Source: Paenibacillus sp. ACRRX
Lineage (GTDB): Bacteria; Bacillota; Bacilli; Paenibacillales; Paenibacillaceae
NCBI RefSeq assembly: GCF_022346885.1
Contig: NZ_JAKRNK010000005.1
Coordinates: forward strand, 1-64,000
Direction: 5' to 3'
Length of the DNA: 64,000 bases
Position numbers and translations under genes: made by a program. Of this stretch, positions 1 to 9,137 are shown one piece after another (position 1 is the first letter of the stretch; every line of letters begins with the position of its first letter). The notes under the pieces were generated by a model that saw only the letters and a list, made by a program, of their open reading frames with translations, ran no database searches and was not told the origin of the DNA.

Positions 1-21
1 GTTCATTATCATCAACAGAAA

Positions 22-55
22 TAGCCCACCAATCCTGTGAAGGATCAGTGGGCTA
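22..55 (-). terminator. Terminator of the first chemoreceptor gene
   Basis: An inverted repeat (arms TAGCCCAC and GTGGGCTA, with inner AATCC/GGAT pairing) lies just past the stop of the minus-strand chemoreceptor gene. The T tract on the minus strand is short, so it is a moderate candidate. Confidence 0.5.
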
Positions 56-74
56 ATGGGCTTCCCTATACTAA

Positions 75-2210
75 TTATTCATATTTAAAATGAGACAAAG
101 AATCTTTTAACTGTGTAGACACTTCTTCCAACTGCTGCGACAACTCTACTAAACGAGTAGAAATGTTCAGTTGTTCGCCGCTAAGAGATGCCACTTCCTC
201 AGAAGTTGCAGAAGCTTCCTCCGCGACCGCGCTCACATTACTCATCGCTTCAACCAGTGTTGCTTGTGCTTGACTCAAACGCTCGATCGAGCCAGTCACA
301 TGCTGCAAATTACCAATCATACCGCCCATCTGATGCTGTACTTGATTAAATATAACGTCAGTCTCGCGAACAGAGTCCGTCTGCATCTGGAAGATCGGGA
401 ATGCAGAAGACAATGCTTCAACCGTCTCGATAATTTCTTGTTGAATCTTTTCCGTAATTTGCCCAACAACGTCAATTGACCGATGAGACTGATCCGCCAG
501 ATTGCGAATCTCGTCAGCAACTACCATAAAGCCTTTTCCCGCCGCACCTGCTCGGGCCGCCTCAATGGTGGCATTTAACGACAAAATGTTGGTCTGCTTG
601 GTCATGTTATTTAACACGTCCAATATTTGACGAATCGACTTTGTGCTCTCACTTAATTGATTCACTTTGCCAGCAAGAGAACGCATCATTTCTTCTGTCG
701 ACATCGTACGCTCCATCAGGGAAGTCATGTTAGAAGCTCCCGAGGAGCTGGACTGCTCGACATCCTGTGCAGATTGATCCATTCGTGTATTAGCCTCAAC
801 AACACTGATCATCTGCTCCGCCATATTGTGTGTTAAGTCGTGACCACGCTCCGCCTCAACTGCCAGACTGGTCGCGCCTTTGGCAATCTCTTCTGTAGCA
901 ACTGCAATCTCCCTTGCCGATATCGCCGTGCTGCGTGAAGCATCAGACAATGATGCTGCTGTCTCCAGTACGGAACGCGCACTTTCCTCCGTTTGTTTCA
1001 CAAGTCCAGTTATCTGCTCCATCATTACGTTAAAGGCTGCAGACAACTTCCCGATCTCGTCTTGTGTCTTCACCTCAGCCCGTACAGCCAGGTTCCCTTG
1101 TGCGCCCTCATTCATCAGACGTTGAATGGTCATGAGCGGCTTAGAAATCATCCGCATAACCAGCAAGCCAATCACAATCGCAATAATGGCTGCAACCGCC
1201 ATACTAATAAAGGTAACCAACAAAATGATAGAAGCATCCTTCACAAGTTCTTTTACAGGAACAGCTCCGACCAGAACCCACTTCGTAGACTGCATCTCAT
1301 GGAATACAGTCAGCGCACGTTCCCCACTATCCGTGGATACCACCGCGCTGCCTGACCAATTGTCAGACTCCTTCTCGCGGTCCGGAACAAGCCATTTAGC
1401 CGCAGCAGTTGTCAGCTTTGCTCTGTCCTCTGCATACATGTACTCGCCTTGCGTATTGATCACTTGGACAGAAGAACCTTCTCCAATCTCAATGTCCTTT
1501 ATCGGGTTGGAGATGGACGCCAGCTTCAGTTCCATTATGATAACGTATTCGGCAGTACCTGTGGACACATCTTTCATCTGACGCGCCAGTCCAATGGTTG
1601 GCGTCGTAGATTTGTTGATACCGTTAGGCATCGTACCTATCCACACAGGTTGACCATTGCTATTTTTTACTTCTTCAAACCATTTTTGATCATAAAACAT
1701 CTGTGTGCTGACATTATACCCTTGTGCAGACAACGTCTGCTTCTTCTCCGTTAAAGGTACAAGATAAATGTTCTCCATTAACTCATTGCCCAGTGTATAC
1801 CCTTGAAGTGTCTTTTGAATGCTGTCTAACGTTTGGACCATGTCATATGTATTTGCTTTAAGATCATTCAAACTTTTTACATACTTGGTCAAGTTCGGGT
1901 CGAACATAATTTGCATACTCATCTTAATGTACTGATTAAGCTGCATATCCAGCTTTTCTGCGCCCTGTATCATCGTCTGATAGCTAGTCTCAGATACTTT
2001 ACGTTCAATAGCACTTTTGGACACCATGTAAGACAGCATCCCCACGATAAATACAAATGCAATAATGCTAACGACGAAAATGACAAACAGCTTACCGCCC
2101 ACGGATTGAAGTGGGTTTTTTAGCATTTTGAGTCCCTTCAGGTCTAGCAGGCTCTTCATACTGGAAAGCGTTTTCTCGACGGTTCGCTTGATGCGCGGAA
2201 CACCGTTCAT
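75..2210 (-). CDS. Methyl-accepting chemotaxis protein
   Basis: A 711-residue transmembrane chemoreceptor that would signal through CheA/CheW to the flagellar motor. A first membrane segment lies at about residues 42-64 and a second at about 330-352. The roughly 260 residues between them look like an extracellular dCache-type ligand-binding region. A HAMP linker follows (about 353-405), then a long coiled-coil signalling domain whose conserved hairpin tip reads [17 protein letters not shown]. No CheR-binding pentapeptide is visible at the C-terminus. The ATG is preceded by AGGGAG about 11 bases away. The ligand cannot be told from sequence. A second, different chemoreceptor lies at 15624-17402. 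The family call is secure; the sensory specificity is unknown. Confidence 0.95.
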   Translation of the reverse strand: MNGVPRIKRTVEKTLSSMKSLLDLKGLKMLKNPLQSVGGKLFVIFVVSIIAFVFIVGMLSYMVSKSAIERKVSETSYQTMIQGAEKLDMQLNQYIKMSMQIMFDPNLTKYVKSLNDLKANTYDMVQTLDSIQKTLQGYTLGNELMENIYLVPLTEKKQTLSAQGYNVSTQMFYDQKWFEEVKNSNGQPVWIGTMPNGINKSTTPTIGLARQMKDVSTGTAEYVIIMELKLASISNPIKDIEIGEGSSVQVINTQGEYMYAEDRAKLTTAAAKWLVPDREKESDNWSGSAVVSTDSGERALTVFHEMQSTKWVLVGAVPVKELVKDASIILLVTFISMAVAAIIAIVIGLLVMRMISKPLMTIQRLMNEGAQGNLAVRAEVKTQDEIGKLSAAFNVMMEQITGLVKQTEESARSVLETAASLSDASRSTAISAREIAVATEEIAKGATSLAVEAERGHDLTHNMAEQMISVVEANTRMDQSAQDVEQSSSSGASNMTSLMERTMSTEEMMRSLAGKVNQLSESTKSIRQILDVLNNMTKQTNILSLNATIEAARAGAAGKGFMVVADEIRNLADQSHRSIDVVGQITEKIQQEIIETVEALSSAFPIFQMQTDSVRETDVIFNQVQHQMGGMIGNLQHVTGSIERLSQAQATLVEAMSNVSAVAEEASATSEEVASLSGEQLNISTRLVELSQQLEEVSTQLKDSLSHFKYE

Positions 2211-2440
2211 GACTCGTCCAACTCCCTTGTCTCTGTATGATCTTAAGCATGACTTGCACTATGTATTGCAGGCCACCTCTGTGTACAAGAAGATAGAATG
2301 ATCCCTTGTTGGACAAAGGTGACGTGTTAACGATATCCCATCTGCTTGTCACTTTAATCCATAATCTATGCTGTTTAAATTCGTGGATGCAAAAGGTAGT
2401 AAAGTAATGTGCTGATAGCATGTAAGACATTTTAAGGGGA

Positions 2441-2731
2441 TTAAACCAGCTCGCGGTCAAAAGCTTCTACGATATCCAATCCAATTACTTCCACTTCGCG
2501 ATAAAACTGAAAGTCAGGATGTTCTTCTATGAGCTTCTCTCTCGATGTTGTCCGCAATTGCGGTTCAGCCATAGGCTCCTCAGAGCCAATCACGAGTTGA
2601 TCTACTCGCTCTTTCTCACTGTAATCAAAATCTATAGTCTTGCATGTCACGTCCACGATATGTAAATATCGGCCTGGATGGTACCCAACGTGCTTAAATG
2701 TTTTTTTGATTGCTTCATAGGTTAACGCCAA
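2441..2731 (-). CDS. Small hypothetical protein
   Basis: I do not recognise this family. The product is a charged soluble protein with no membrane segment or signal peptide; it contains the stretch HPGRYLHIVDVTCKTIDF and an acidic C-terminus. The start is uncertain. The open frame extends to a TTG at 2830 and an ATG at 2791, but neither has a Shine-Dalgarno sequence. A TTG at 2731 is preceded by AGAAGGAG at 9 bases, so I chose it (96 residues). A rho-independent terminator-like hairpin lies 130 bases upstream at 2861-2893, so the gene either has its own promoter after it or is reached by read-through from the antiporter gene. Confidence 0.55.
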   Translation of the reverse strand: MALTYEAIKKTFKHVGYHPGRYLHIVDVTCKTIDFDYSEKERVDQLVIGSEEPMAEPQLRTTSREKLIEEHPDFQFYREVEVIGLDIVEAFDRELV

Positions 2732-2860
2732 CTTAGCCCACTCCTTCTTAATGGTATAACCTCTATAATAATATCGGCAGTTTGGATTCATTTCAAAAGA
2801 CTTTTTTGCAATTTTCACATAAAAATTCAAAAAAACTTGTTAAATGTCGAATTTGCAACA

Positions 2861-2893
2861 TAAAAAAGCGCAAATGCAGTGTGCAAATGCGCT
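2861..2893 (-). terminator. Terminator-like hairpin upstream of the 2441-2731 gene
   Basis: On the minus strand, AGCGCA and TGCGCT arms with inner TGCA pairing are followed by a run of six T. It lies about 265 bases beyond the antiporter stop and ahead of the small gene, so it may end the antiporter transcript or act as an attenuator of the small gene. Confidence 0.65.
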
Positions 2894-3156
2894 CAGCCAG
2901 AGGATAAAACACAATATTTAACATCTATCGATCTTGGGGGGATACGGATGTACCAGCTGTGTTTCATCCCCTGGAGATGGAGCATGCCCCGTTAAACTGA
3001 ACAGGAATGACGGTTTTATTAAACTTTGCGTTGAAAACGCATACATGCACCTGCCTATATTGTGCACTAGATGTGCATCAGTAAACAGTAGATAAACTAT
3101 AGATTTAATGGCATAATTAAATAAATATTAATATATGTTTAAATGTTCATTTATAA
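2894..3156. other. Gene-free stretch with foldable RNA on the minus strand
   Basis: No open frame is credible here. Read on the minus strand it holds a small hairpin (TGCGTT / AACGCA, about 3028-3042) and a larger one (GGGGAT / ATCCCC, about 2938-2974), then the terminator-like hairpin at 2861-2893. I could not match it to any riboswitch class I know. The part near the antiporter stop is very AT-rich. Confidence 0.4.
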
Positions 3157-4632
3157 TTATTCGTCATCTTCGTCCTCGAAATGTCTCAAATGGCGTTGGA
3201 ACATCGCCTTGACCTGTTCATGATTATGTTTTGCGATAAGTACATAAGCCATATCCCCTGCCTGGAACTTAGTTGCTCCATTTGGCGCAATCACCTGTGT
3301 GTCCCTCATTACAGCGGTAACGGAAGTGTTCATTGGAAGTGTCAGTTCAGCCAGCGTGGCGTGTTCCACAACGGAGCCTGCCCAGACCTTAAGGCAAATC
3401 ATATCCATATGTGTATCCAAGCCAGGCAGTAGTTCAATCGTATGTACATGCTCAGCCTGTCTTCCCCTGGCAAGTCCGAGCTTTCCGGCCAAAGGCGAGA
3501 TCGTTGCGCCTTGAAGCAGTGCAGATGTCAGAACAACAAAGAAAATAACGTTAAAAAACAACTTTCCATTTTCTAAATGTGCCGTTAATGGATAGGTCGC
3601 TAATATGATCGGGACAGCCCCCTTGAGACCCGCCCATGCAATCAACGTCTTTTCTTTACGATTGAACTTCGTAAATAGCAAGCTTAGCCATACTCCAATA
3701 GGTCGCGCAATAAACATAAGAATAAGGGATAATGCCATGCCTTGCCATGCAATACCAAGCAGCTGCTGCGGAAACACAAGCAAGCCAAGTAAAATAAACA
3801 TCATGATCTGCATCATCCAGGAAAAGCCCTCGTTAAACCTAATAATCGAAAACCGATAAGTAAGATCCGCATTACCTAGAATAATGGCCATCACATAGAC
3901 GGTAAGAAAGCCACTGCATTCCATTATAGCCGCTCCACTGTACGAGAAGATGCCGAGTCCTATGGCAAGTACGGGATACAAGCCGGCATTATCGAGACGT
4001 ATACGATTCAGTAACTGGACTGACAAATAACCAAAAAGAAGGCCGAGCAGCAAACCCGCTCCCATTTGCCAGACAAAAAGTACAATCATTCTTACCCATG
4101 AAATCGCTTCTTGTTGTTGAATAAGTGTAATTATTGTAATGGTTAAGAAGACGGCCATCGGATCATTTGTACCTGACTCCGCTTCTAAAGTAGCCTTTAA
4201 CGTACGCCGAATCGGCTTGCCGCCCAATACGGAGAATACAGCCGCCGCATCAGTCGATCCGACGATAGCGCCAATCAACAGTCCTTCCAACCAATCCAAT
4301 TGAAGGATAAACTTAGCACATACCCCCACCAAACCTGCTGTGACTGCCACTCCAATAGTAGATAAAGACAATGCAGGAGACAAGATAGGCCGCATCCTGC
4401 TCCAGTTCGTATGCATCCCGCCTTCAAACAAAATGACGATTAGTGCCAAAATGCCAAACAATTGTGTCCGGTTTGCATTGTCGTAATAAATAAATGGATT
4501 CAATGCCATCCCCAATACGATAAACAGAACGAGTGAAGGCACGTTAAGCTTATTGGTCATCTTGGCACCGACAACCCCAACAAGAAGCATTAATCCAAGC
4601 AGAAAGAGAAGACCATCCGTTGTCCATATCAT
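3157..4632 (-). CDS. Potassium/proton antiporter, CPA1 NhaP2/CvrA type
   Basis: A 491-residue inner-membrane cation/proton antiporter. About 12-13 hydrophobic segments span residues 5-390. The motif EGGMHTNW and the stretch GSTDAAAVFSVL, with acidic ion-binding residues typical of CPA1 exchangers, are visible, as is ESGTNDPMAVFLT. The C-terminal 90 residues form a soluble TrkA-C (RCK-C) domain, which in this family senses nucleotides and regulates transport. This architecture is typical of NhaP2/CvrA K+/H+ antiporters involved in K+ and osmotic homeostasis. The chosen ATG has AAGGAG 14 bases upstream, which is unusually far; an in-frame stop lies 9 bases before the ATG, so no nearer start is available in frame. 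It is transcribed alone. Confidence 0.9.
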   Translation of the reverse strand: MIWTTDGLLFLLGLMLLVGVVGAKMTNKLNVPSLVLFIVLGMALNPFIYYDNANRTQLFGILALIVILFEGGMHTNWSRMRPILSPALSLSTIGVAVTAGLVGVCAKFILQLDWLEGLLIGAIVGSTDAAAVFSVLGGKPIRRTLKATLEAESGTNDPMAVFLTITIITLIQQQEAISWVRMIVLFVWQMGAGLLLGLLFGYLSVQLLNRIRLDNAGLYPVLAIGLGIFSYSGAAIMECSGFLTVYVMAIILGNADLTYRFSIIRFNEGFSWMMQIMMFILLGLLVFPQQLLGIAWQGMALSLILMFIARPIGVWLSLLFTKFNRKEKTLIAWAGLKGAVPIILATYPLTAHLENGKLFFNVIFFVVLTSALLQGATISPLAGKLGLARGRQAEHVHTIELLPGLDTHMDMICLKVWAGSVVEHATLAELTLPMNTSVTAVMRDTQVIAPNGATKFQAGDMAYVLIAKHNHEQVKAMFQRHLRHFEDEDDE

Positions 4633-4710
4633 AGCCTTTCATGATCACTCCTTCTCATACCTTACACATCATAACACCTGTTATTTTATCAAATCACTTG
4701 ATCTCGTACA

Positions 4711-4750
4711 AAAAAGAGCCCCTATTCAACACTCGTGAATAAAAGCTCTG
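4711..4750 (-). terminator. Terminator of the SGNH hydrolase gene
   Basis: On the minus strand an AGAGC...GCTCT stem with inner TTATTCAC/GTTGAATA pairing ends in a run of T directly past the hydrolase stop at 4756. Confidence 0.75.
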
Positions 4751-4755
4751 TTTTC

Positions 4756-5397
4756 TCATAGGATGAGCTGCTTAAATATAGCCTTTGCTATCGCTAAGTG
4801 TCCTGTTGTGCCCGGATGTACACGATCACCTGCGATAACGGAAGGATACAGATGCTCCAGCATCTCATTCATAACAGCCTGTATATCGATAACCTTTATT
4901 TTATTTTCCGCGCCAATCTGTTTCACGATCGCTCCGTATCGGTCCATCTCTGCCCGCATCGGATCTTGCTCATTCGGTTCTACATAAAACGGCGTCAGCA
5001 GCATGACATCTACTTGCCACGCTAATGTATCATATACCAGATGACGCAGCGTAGCCTCATACTCCTCCGCATAGACAGCATCCTCTGGCATCCAGGGCGC
5101 GTCAAATTTGCGCCATACATCATTAATTCCGATACAAATGATAACACCATCAGGTTGTAATTGAATCACATCGTCCTGCCAGCGGCGCTTGAGGTCTCTC
5201 ACCGTGTTACCGCTTACCCCCATATTGACGAGTCGAATCAAGGTAGCTGGATGTTCAGTCTGAAGCAGTGCATGCAGCAGCGCAACATAACCGTTGCCCA
5301 GCTTATTGGCGCTCCCCTCACCAACAGGACGCACTCGATCACAATCTGTAATAGAATCACCAATTACAACCAGCTTGTATCCATCATGTAATTGCAT
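4756..5397 (-). CDS. SGNH/GDSL hydrolase family protein
   Basis: A cytoplasmic esterase or lipase-like protein of the SGNH superfamily, 213 residues. Block I is IGDSITDCDRV with the nucleophile Ser; block II has a Gly in NMGVSGNTVRD; block III is GINDVW with the oxyanion Asn; block V is GDRVHPGTTGH with the catalytic Asp-x-x-His pair. All four SGNH residues are present, so it should be active. Family members deacetylate xylan, rhamnogalacturonan or other esters; the substrate cannot be assigned. The frame is open further upstream, but the ATG at 5397 has AAAGGAG at 9 bases and begins just before the beta strand that leads into block I, so I chose it. Confidence 0.88.
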   Translation of the reverse strand: MQLHDGYKLVVIGDSITDCDRVRPVGEGSANKLGNGYVALLHALLQTEHPATLIRLVNMGVSGNTVRDLKRRWQDDVIQLQPDGVIICIGINDVWRKFDAPWMPEDAVYAEEYEATLRHLVYDTLAWQVDVMLLTPFYVEPNEQDPMRAEMDRYGAIVKQIGAENKIKVIDIQAVMNEMLEHLYPSVIAGDRVHPGTTGHLAIAKAIFKQLIL

Positions 5398-5557
5398 GGC
5401 AACCATCTCCTTTAATATCGACGTATCTATCAAATACATAGTTTGATTATCCATTGAATGCCAAACTTATCCTGATTGTACCACAGCCATTTGCTTTCGT
5501 CCGTGACTTTCTCTGTATTACCTTAATTGACCTCTTTCTTCCTGCCCTAATATCAAG

Positions 5558-5563
5558 TATACT
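5558..5563 (+). promoter_or_regulatory. Candidate -10 box of xpt-pbuX
   Basis: TATACT lies about 38 bases ahead of the riboswitch aptamer. The matching -35 region is weak (TTTCTT at 17 bases), so only the -10 is proposed. Confidence 0.4.
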
Positions 5564-5600
5564 GGGATATGTCTATTTTTCCGAACAATTAAACTGATAT

Positions 5601-5670
5601 TTCTCGTATATGTGCAGGAATAGGCCTGTTCGTTTCTACCAGATCACCGAAATGATCGGACTACGGGAGT
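5601..5670 (+). ncRNA. Purine (guanine-type) riboswitch aptamer
   Basis: The three-way junction of the purine riboswitch is visible. P1 pairs TCTCGT (5602) with ACGGGAG (5663). P2 is CAGG/CCTG around loop GAATAGG, followed by the invariant GTTTCTACC. P3 is GATCA/TGATC around loop CCGAAA, then GGACTACGGG. The base that pairs with the ligand (equivalent to position 74) is C at 5661, which marks a guanine/hypoxanthine rather than an adenine sensor. It precedes xpt and pbuX, the classic purine-salvage target; ligand binding should favour the terminator at 5764-5812 and switch the operon off. Confidence 0.92.
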
Positions 5671-5763
5671 TAACTGTTCATACATACGGAAGGAAAGAAG
5701 TCCGTCAGCTGCGCTAGTCGCATACCTGCACCCTTCAATCCCTCGTTGACGAACAAGCTCTTC

Positions 5764-5812
5764 AGCCTGATGTTGCCGGTATCCCACCTGATACTGCTCG
5801 ATCAGGCTTTTT
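5764..5812 (+). terminator. Riboswitch expression-platform terminator
   Basis: Perfect 8-bp arms AGCCTGAT (5764) and ATCAGGCT (5801) are followed by TTTTT, 40 bases before the xpt ATG. It lies downstream of the guanine aptamer and would end transcription when guanine is abundant. Confidence 0.8.
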
Positions 5813-5831
5813 CGTGTTCTGTGCACCCTAA

Positions 5832-6428
<597 letters not shown>

Positions 6429-6478
6429 TTATTGAAGTAGACCTATATATGCTTTCACCTTGAGGAGGAAAAGTTGTC

Positions 6479-7810
6479 ATGCAACCAGAAGATCGCGTCT
6501 TTCAGCGCAATCGCCATCCATTTCAAACATTCTCACTTGGACTGCAGCACGTACTCGCTATGTATGCAGGTGCGGTTATCGTTCCCCTTATTGTAGGCGG
6601 AGCTCTGCACTTCACCCAGGAGCAGCTTACTTACCTGGTTGCTATTGACCTGTTAATGTGCGGCGTAGCAACATTGCTCCAAGTATGGAAAAATAAATGG
6701 TTTGGCATCGGCTTCCCGGTTGTGCTTGGGTGCGCATTTCAAGCCGTAACCCCAATGATTGCAATTGGTAGCGACCCCGATTATGGAGTGTCGTATATAT
6801 ATGGCGCGATCCTGGCCTCCGGCCTCTTTATCGTGTTGTGCAGCGGCGTGTTCGGCAAGCTGATTCGCTTGTTCCCGCCCGTAGTGACAGGTTCAGTTGT
6901 GACCATTATTGGTGTGACCTTAATCCCGGTTGCTTTCACAGACTTGGGCGGCGGAAGCGGCGCCTCAGACTTCGGCAGTTTGCAAAATCTCAGTATCGGG
7001 TTCGGCGTCTTGATCTTCATTATTCTAATGAATAAGCTATCTTCCGGCTTTCTTCGCTCCGTATCCATTCTGATCGGATTGTTTATCGGAACGCTTGCAG
7101 CCTCTTTCTTCGGTCTGGTCGATTTTGCTAAAGTATCGGCAGCTGAAACGTTCCATATGGTAAAGCCGTTTTATTTCGGATCACCTGAATTTGCGATTAC
7201 TCCCATTCTGACCATGATAATCGTTTCTATTGTAAGCGTGGCAGAATCAACAGGCGTATTTATGGCGCTCGGCAAAATACTGGAAAAAGACGTAACCTCC
7301 AAAGATTTGTCGCGTGGATACCGTGCTGAGGGGCTCGCTATTATGCTTGGAGGGATCTTTAATTCATTTCCGTATACCACCTACTCGCAAAATGTCGGTC
7401 TGCTGCAAATGAGCCGCGTAAAGACACGAGACGTTATCGTAGTAGCTGGCGGCCTGTTGATCCTACTCGGATTCGTTCCCAAAATCGCTGCATTTGCAAC
7501 TCTGATTCCGCACAGCGTACTGGGAGGCGCCATGGTTGCGATGTTTGGTATGGTCGTATCCTCAGGCATGCGAATGCTAGGCGCAGAGGTAGACTTAAAT
7601 CGACACGAAAACTTGTTTATTATAGCTTGTTCCGTTGGTATGGGCCTTGGTGTAACAACTGTTCCTGGCTTGTTTGCCCAACTTCCTACCACTTTGCAAA
7701 TTCTTACCGGTAATGGCATCGTAGCAGGTACTTTTACGGCAATTGTGCTGAATCTGATCTTTAACGGCTTAGGTGAAAAGAACTCAGATGCTGCTTCCAA
7801 AGCTGCCTGA
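6479..7810 (+). CDS. pbuX: Xanthine permease
   Basis: Membrane transporter of the nucleobase/ascorbate (NAT/NCS2) family, 443 residues with about 14 hydrophobic segments, importing xanthine for Xpt. The opening FQTFSLGLQHVLAMYAGAV and the conserved QHVLAM motif are typical of the family, as is the signature region around AESTGVFMALG and NSFPYTTYSQNVGLLQMS in the second half. The ATG follows GAGGAGG at a good distance. It is cotranscribed with xpt behind the guanine riboswitch and ends before a strong terminator at 7908-7951. Confidence 0.96.
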   Translation: MQPEDRVFQRNRHPFQTFSLGLQHVLAMYAGAVIVPLIVGGALHFTQEQLTYLVAIDLLMCGVATLLQVWKNKWFGIGFPVVLGCAFQAVTPMIAIGSDPDYGVSYIYGAILASGLFIVLCSGVFGKLIRLFPPVVTGSVVTIIGVTLIPVAFTDLGGGSGASDFGSLQNLSIGFGVLIFIILMNKLSSGFLRSVSILIGLFIGTLAASFFGLVDFAKVSAAETFHMVKPFYFGSPEFAITPILTMIIVSIVSVAESTGVFMALGKILEKDVTSKDLSRGYRAEGLAIMLGGIFNSFPYTTYSQNVGLLQMSRVKTRDVIVVAGGLLILLGFVPKIAAFATLIPHSVLGGAMVAMFGMVVSSGMRMLGAEVDLNRHENLFIIACSVGMGLGVTTVPGLFAQLPTTLQILTGNGIVAGTFTAIVLNLIFNGLGEKNSDAASKAA

Positions 7811-7907
7811 TCCAATTTCTACTTAACAGGCATCACATTTGTATGTCCTTAGTTCCTGCTGGTCAAGGGCCAGCAGACAAAACCGGAATAAATACCATGC
7901 CTAATAG

Positions 7908-7951
7908 AGAAGCCGTGTACGTCACATTGTGGAGCATACGGCTTCTTTTTT
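7908..7951 (+). terminator. Terminator of xpt-pbuX
   Basis: Nine-bp arms AGAAGCCGT (7908) and ACGGCTTCT (7938) are followed by a run of T. A second, T-less hairpin (CTGCTGG/CCAGCAG) lies just before it at about 7856-7876. Confidence 0.85.
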
Positions 7952-8026
7952 ATGACATCGCCCTCGTTTGAAGGTGATTCTCTGTCATAAACCTGCATGC
8001 TCTATTTTGTATAGGCGTGTGATCGA

Positions 8027-8058
8027 ACACTACAAACCGTCTGGACGGTTTGTAGTGT
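8027..8058 (+). promoter_or_regulatory. TetR-type operator: perfect 32-bp palindrome
   Basis: Two perfect 15-bp arms, ACACTACAAACCGTC (8027-8041) and its reverse complement (8044-8058), flank TG. The palindrome overlaps the -35 box TTGTAG at 8050-8055, which pairs with a -10 TTATAT at 8073-8078 over a 17-base spacer. Position and size fit an autoregulatory site for the TetR protein encoded at 8124. Confidence 0.85.
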
Positions 8059-8078
8059 AACCTGTATTCTAGTTATAT
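8050..8078 (+). promoter_or_regulatory. Promoter of the tetR-SMR operon
   Basis: TTGTAG (8050-8055) and TTATAT (8073-8078) are 17 bases apart, 46 bases before the regulator ATG. The -35 lies inside the right arm of the operator, so repressor binding would exclude RNA polymerase. Confidence 0.65.
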
Positions 8079-8123
8079 AAACGTTTTTCATTTTGACGGA
8101 TTAATGCTGGAGGTGGGCATCCT

Positions 8124-8690
8124 ATGTCTTCAAAATCTGAACAAACACGCGAGAAAATCATGAAGGCTGCCATTTATATCGTCAATAAGCAAGGTGTGCA
8201 GCATTTGACCCTAGAAGGTGTTGCCGCCCAAGCAGGCATTAGCAAAGGAGGATTGCTGCATCATTACGGCAGCAAAGAGTTACTTGTTAAAGCACTCCTG
8301 GAGTATACGACCCAAGGGTATTACAACGATGTACGTGCCTATGCTGAGGAGGAGAATCCCCGACCAGGGAGCTGGACACGCGCCATGATTAAGGCATCTG
8401 CTTGCGATGAATTATATCAGACCGACTTGAATACAGGGATTGCAGCAGCGTTGTTAACCAATCCACAGCTCTTGTCGCTTACACGCGAGCACTATGAATT
8501 TATGCAGCAGAAGTTGGAGCAGGATGGCCTCGATCCTGTCTTGGCTACTATAATCCGCTTAGCAGTTGACGGTTTATGGTTTGCTGAAATGCTTCACTTG
8601 GCCCCGCTAGATGCTCAAATGCGCGCAAAAGTATCAGAGCAGCTTATGCAGCTTACTTATCTAGGTAATAACGAACCTGAACAGGAATAA
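8124..8690 (+). CDS. TetR family transcriptional regulator
   Basis: Predicted repressor of the adjacent drug-efflux gene, 188 residues. The N-terminal helix-turn-helix spans about residues 10-55 and ends in the family signature GISKGGLLHHYGSKELLVKALL; the C-terminal helical part would bind the inducer, probably a cationic or hydrophobic compound as in QacR-like regulators. The ATG follows GGAGGTG. A perfect 32-bp palindrome covering the promoter 66-97 bases upstream indicates autoregulation. The SMR gene begins 12 bases after its stop, so both share one transcript. Confidence 0.93.
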   Translation: MSSKSEQTREKIMKAAIYIVNKQGVQHLTLEGVAAQAGISKGGLLHHYGSKELLVKALLEYTTQGYYNDVRAYAEEENPRPGSWTRAMIKASACDELYQTDLNTGIAAALLTNPQLLSLTREHYEFMQQKLEQDGLDPVLATIIRLAVDGLWFAEMLHLAPLDAQMRAKVSEQLMQLTYLGNNEPEQE

Positions 8691-8702
8691 AGGAGTTTTA
8701 CG

Positions 8703-9020
8703 ATGCAAGGGTATATATTTTTGGCAGTTGCCATTGTTACAGAAGTATTCGGGAGCACCATGCTCAAATATTCGAATGGATTTAGCAAGCTTTGGCCTTC
8801 TCTTGGAGTTGTTGCAGGTTATGGAACGGCTTTCTATATGCTGGGATTAACCTTAAAGACGCTCCCTCTCGGAACGGCATATGCAATCTGGGCCGGTATC
8901 GGCACCGCACTCACGGCGATTATAGGATACTTTTTATTTAAAGACCAGCTCAGCACCTTACAAGGTGTAGGTATCCTGCTTGTCATCGGTGGTGTTGTAT
9001 TACTTAATTTCGCAAAATAA
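8703..9020 (+). CDS. Small multidrug resistance (SMR) efflux protein
   Basis: A 105-residue, four-helix inner-membrane transporter of the EmrE/QacC family. These work as antiparallel dimers and exchange protons for quaternary ammonium compounds or other cations. The essential membrane-embedded Glu is present in VTEVFGSTMLKYS (residue 14), and the GTAYAIWAGIGT helix-3 motif is intact. The ATG has AGGAG 7 bases upstream. It is cotranscribed with the TetR regulator. No guanidine riboswitch is visible upstream; control appears to be by the TetR operator instead. Substrate is inferred only from the family. Confidence 0.95.
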   Translation: MQGYIFLAVAIVTEVFGSTMLKYSNGFSKLWPSLGVVAGYGTAFYMLGLTLKTLPLGTAYAIWAGIGTALTAIIGYFLFKDQLSTLQGVGILLVIGGVVLLNFAK

Positions 9021-9049
9021 CTGTAGACCTGGCTTATATAGAGGAGAAA

Positions 9050-9095
9050 GCATCCGCGCTGCCTGTTAAAGGCAAGAACGGATGCTGTTTTGTTT
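9050..9095 (+). terminator. Terminator of the tetR-SMR operon
   Basis: Arms GCATCCG (9050-9056) and CGGATGC (9079-9085), with an inner GCCTG/GGCA pairing, are followed by TGTTTTGTTT. Confidence 0.75.
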
Positions 9096-9137
9096 AACTA
9101 GCTCTTATTTTAAATAATAGCTCTAGAACCCTCTCGT

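Noticed and set aside
2092..2460. 122-codon minus-strand frame overlapping the chemoreceptor start
   Set aside because: It overlaps both neighbouring genes, lacks a ribosome binding site and shows no protein-like pattern.
8027..8058. Palindrome as a terminator of pbuX
   Set aside because: It has no T tail, lies after the true terminator at 7908-7951, and overlaps the tetR promoter.
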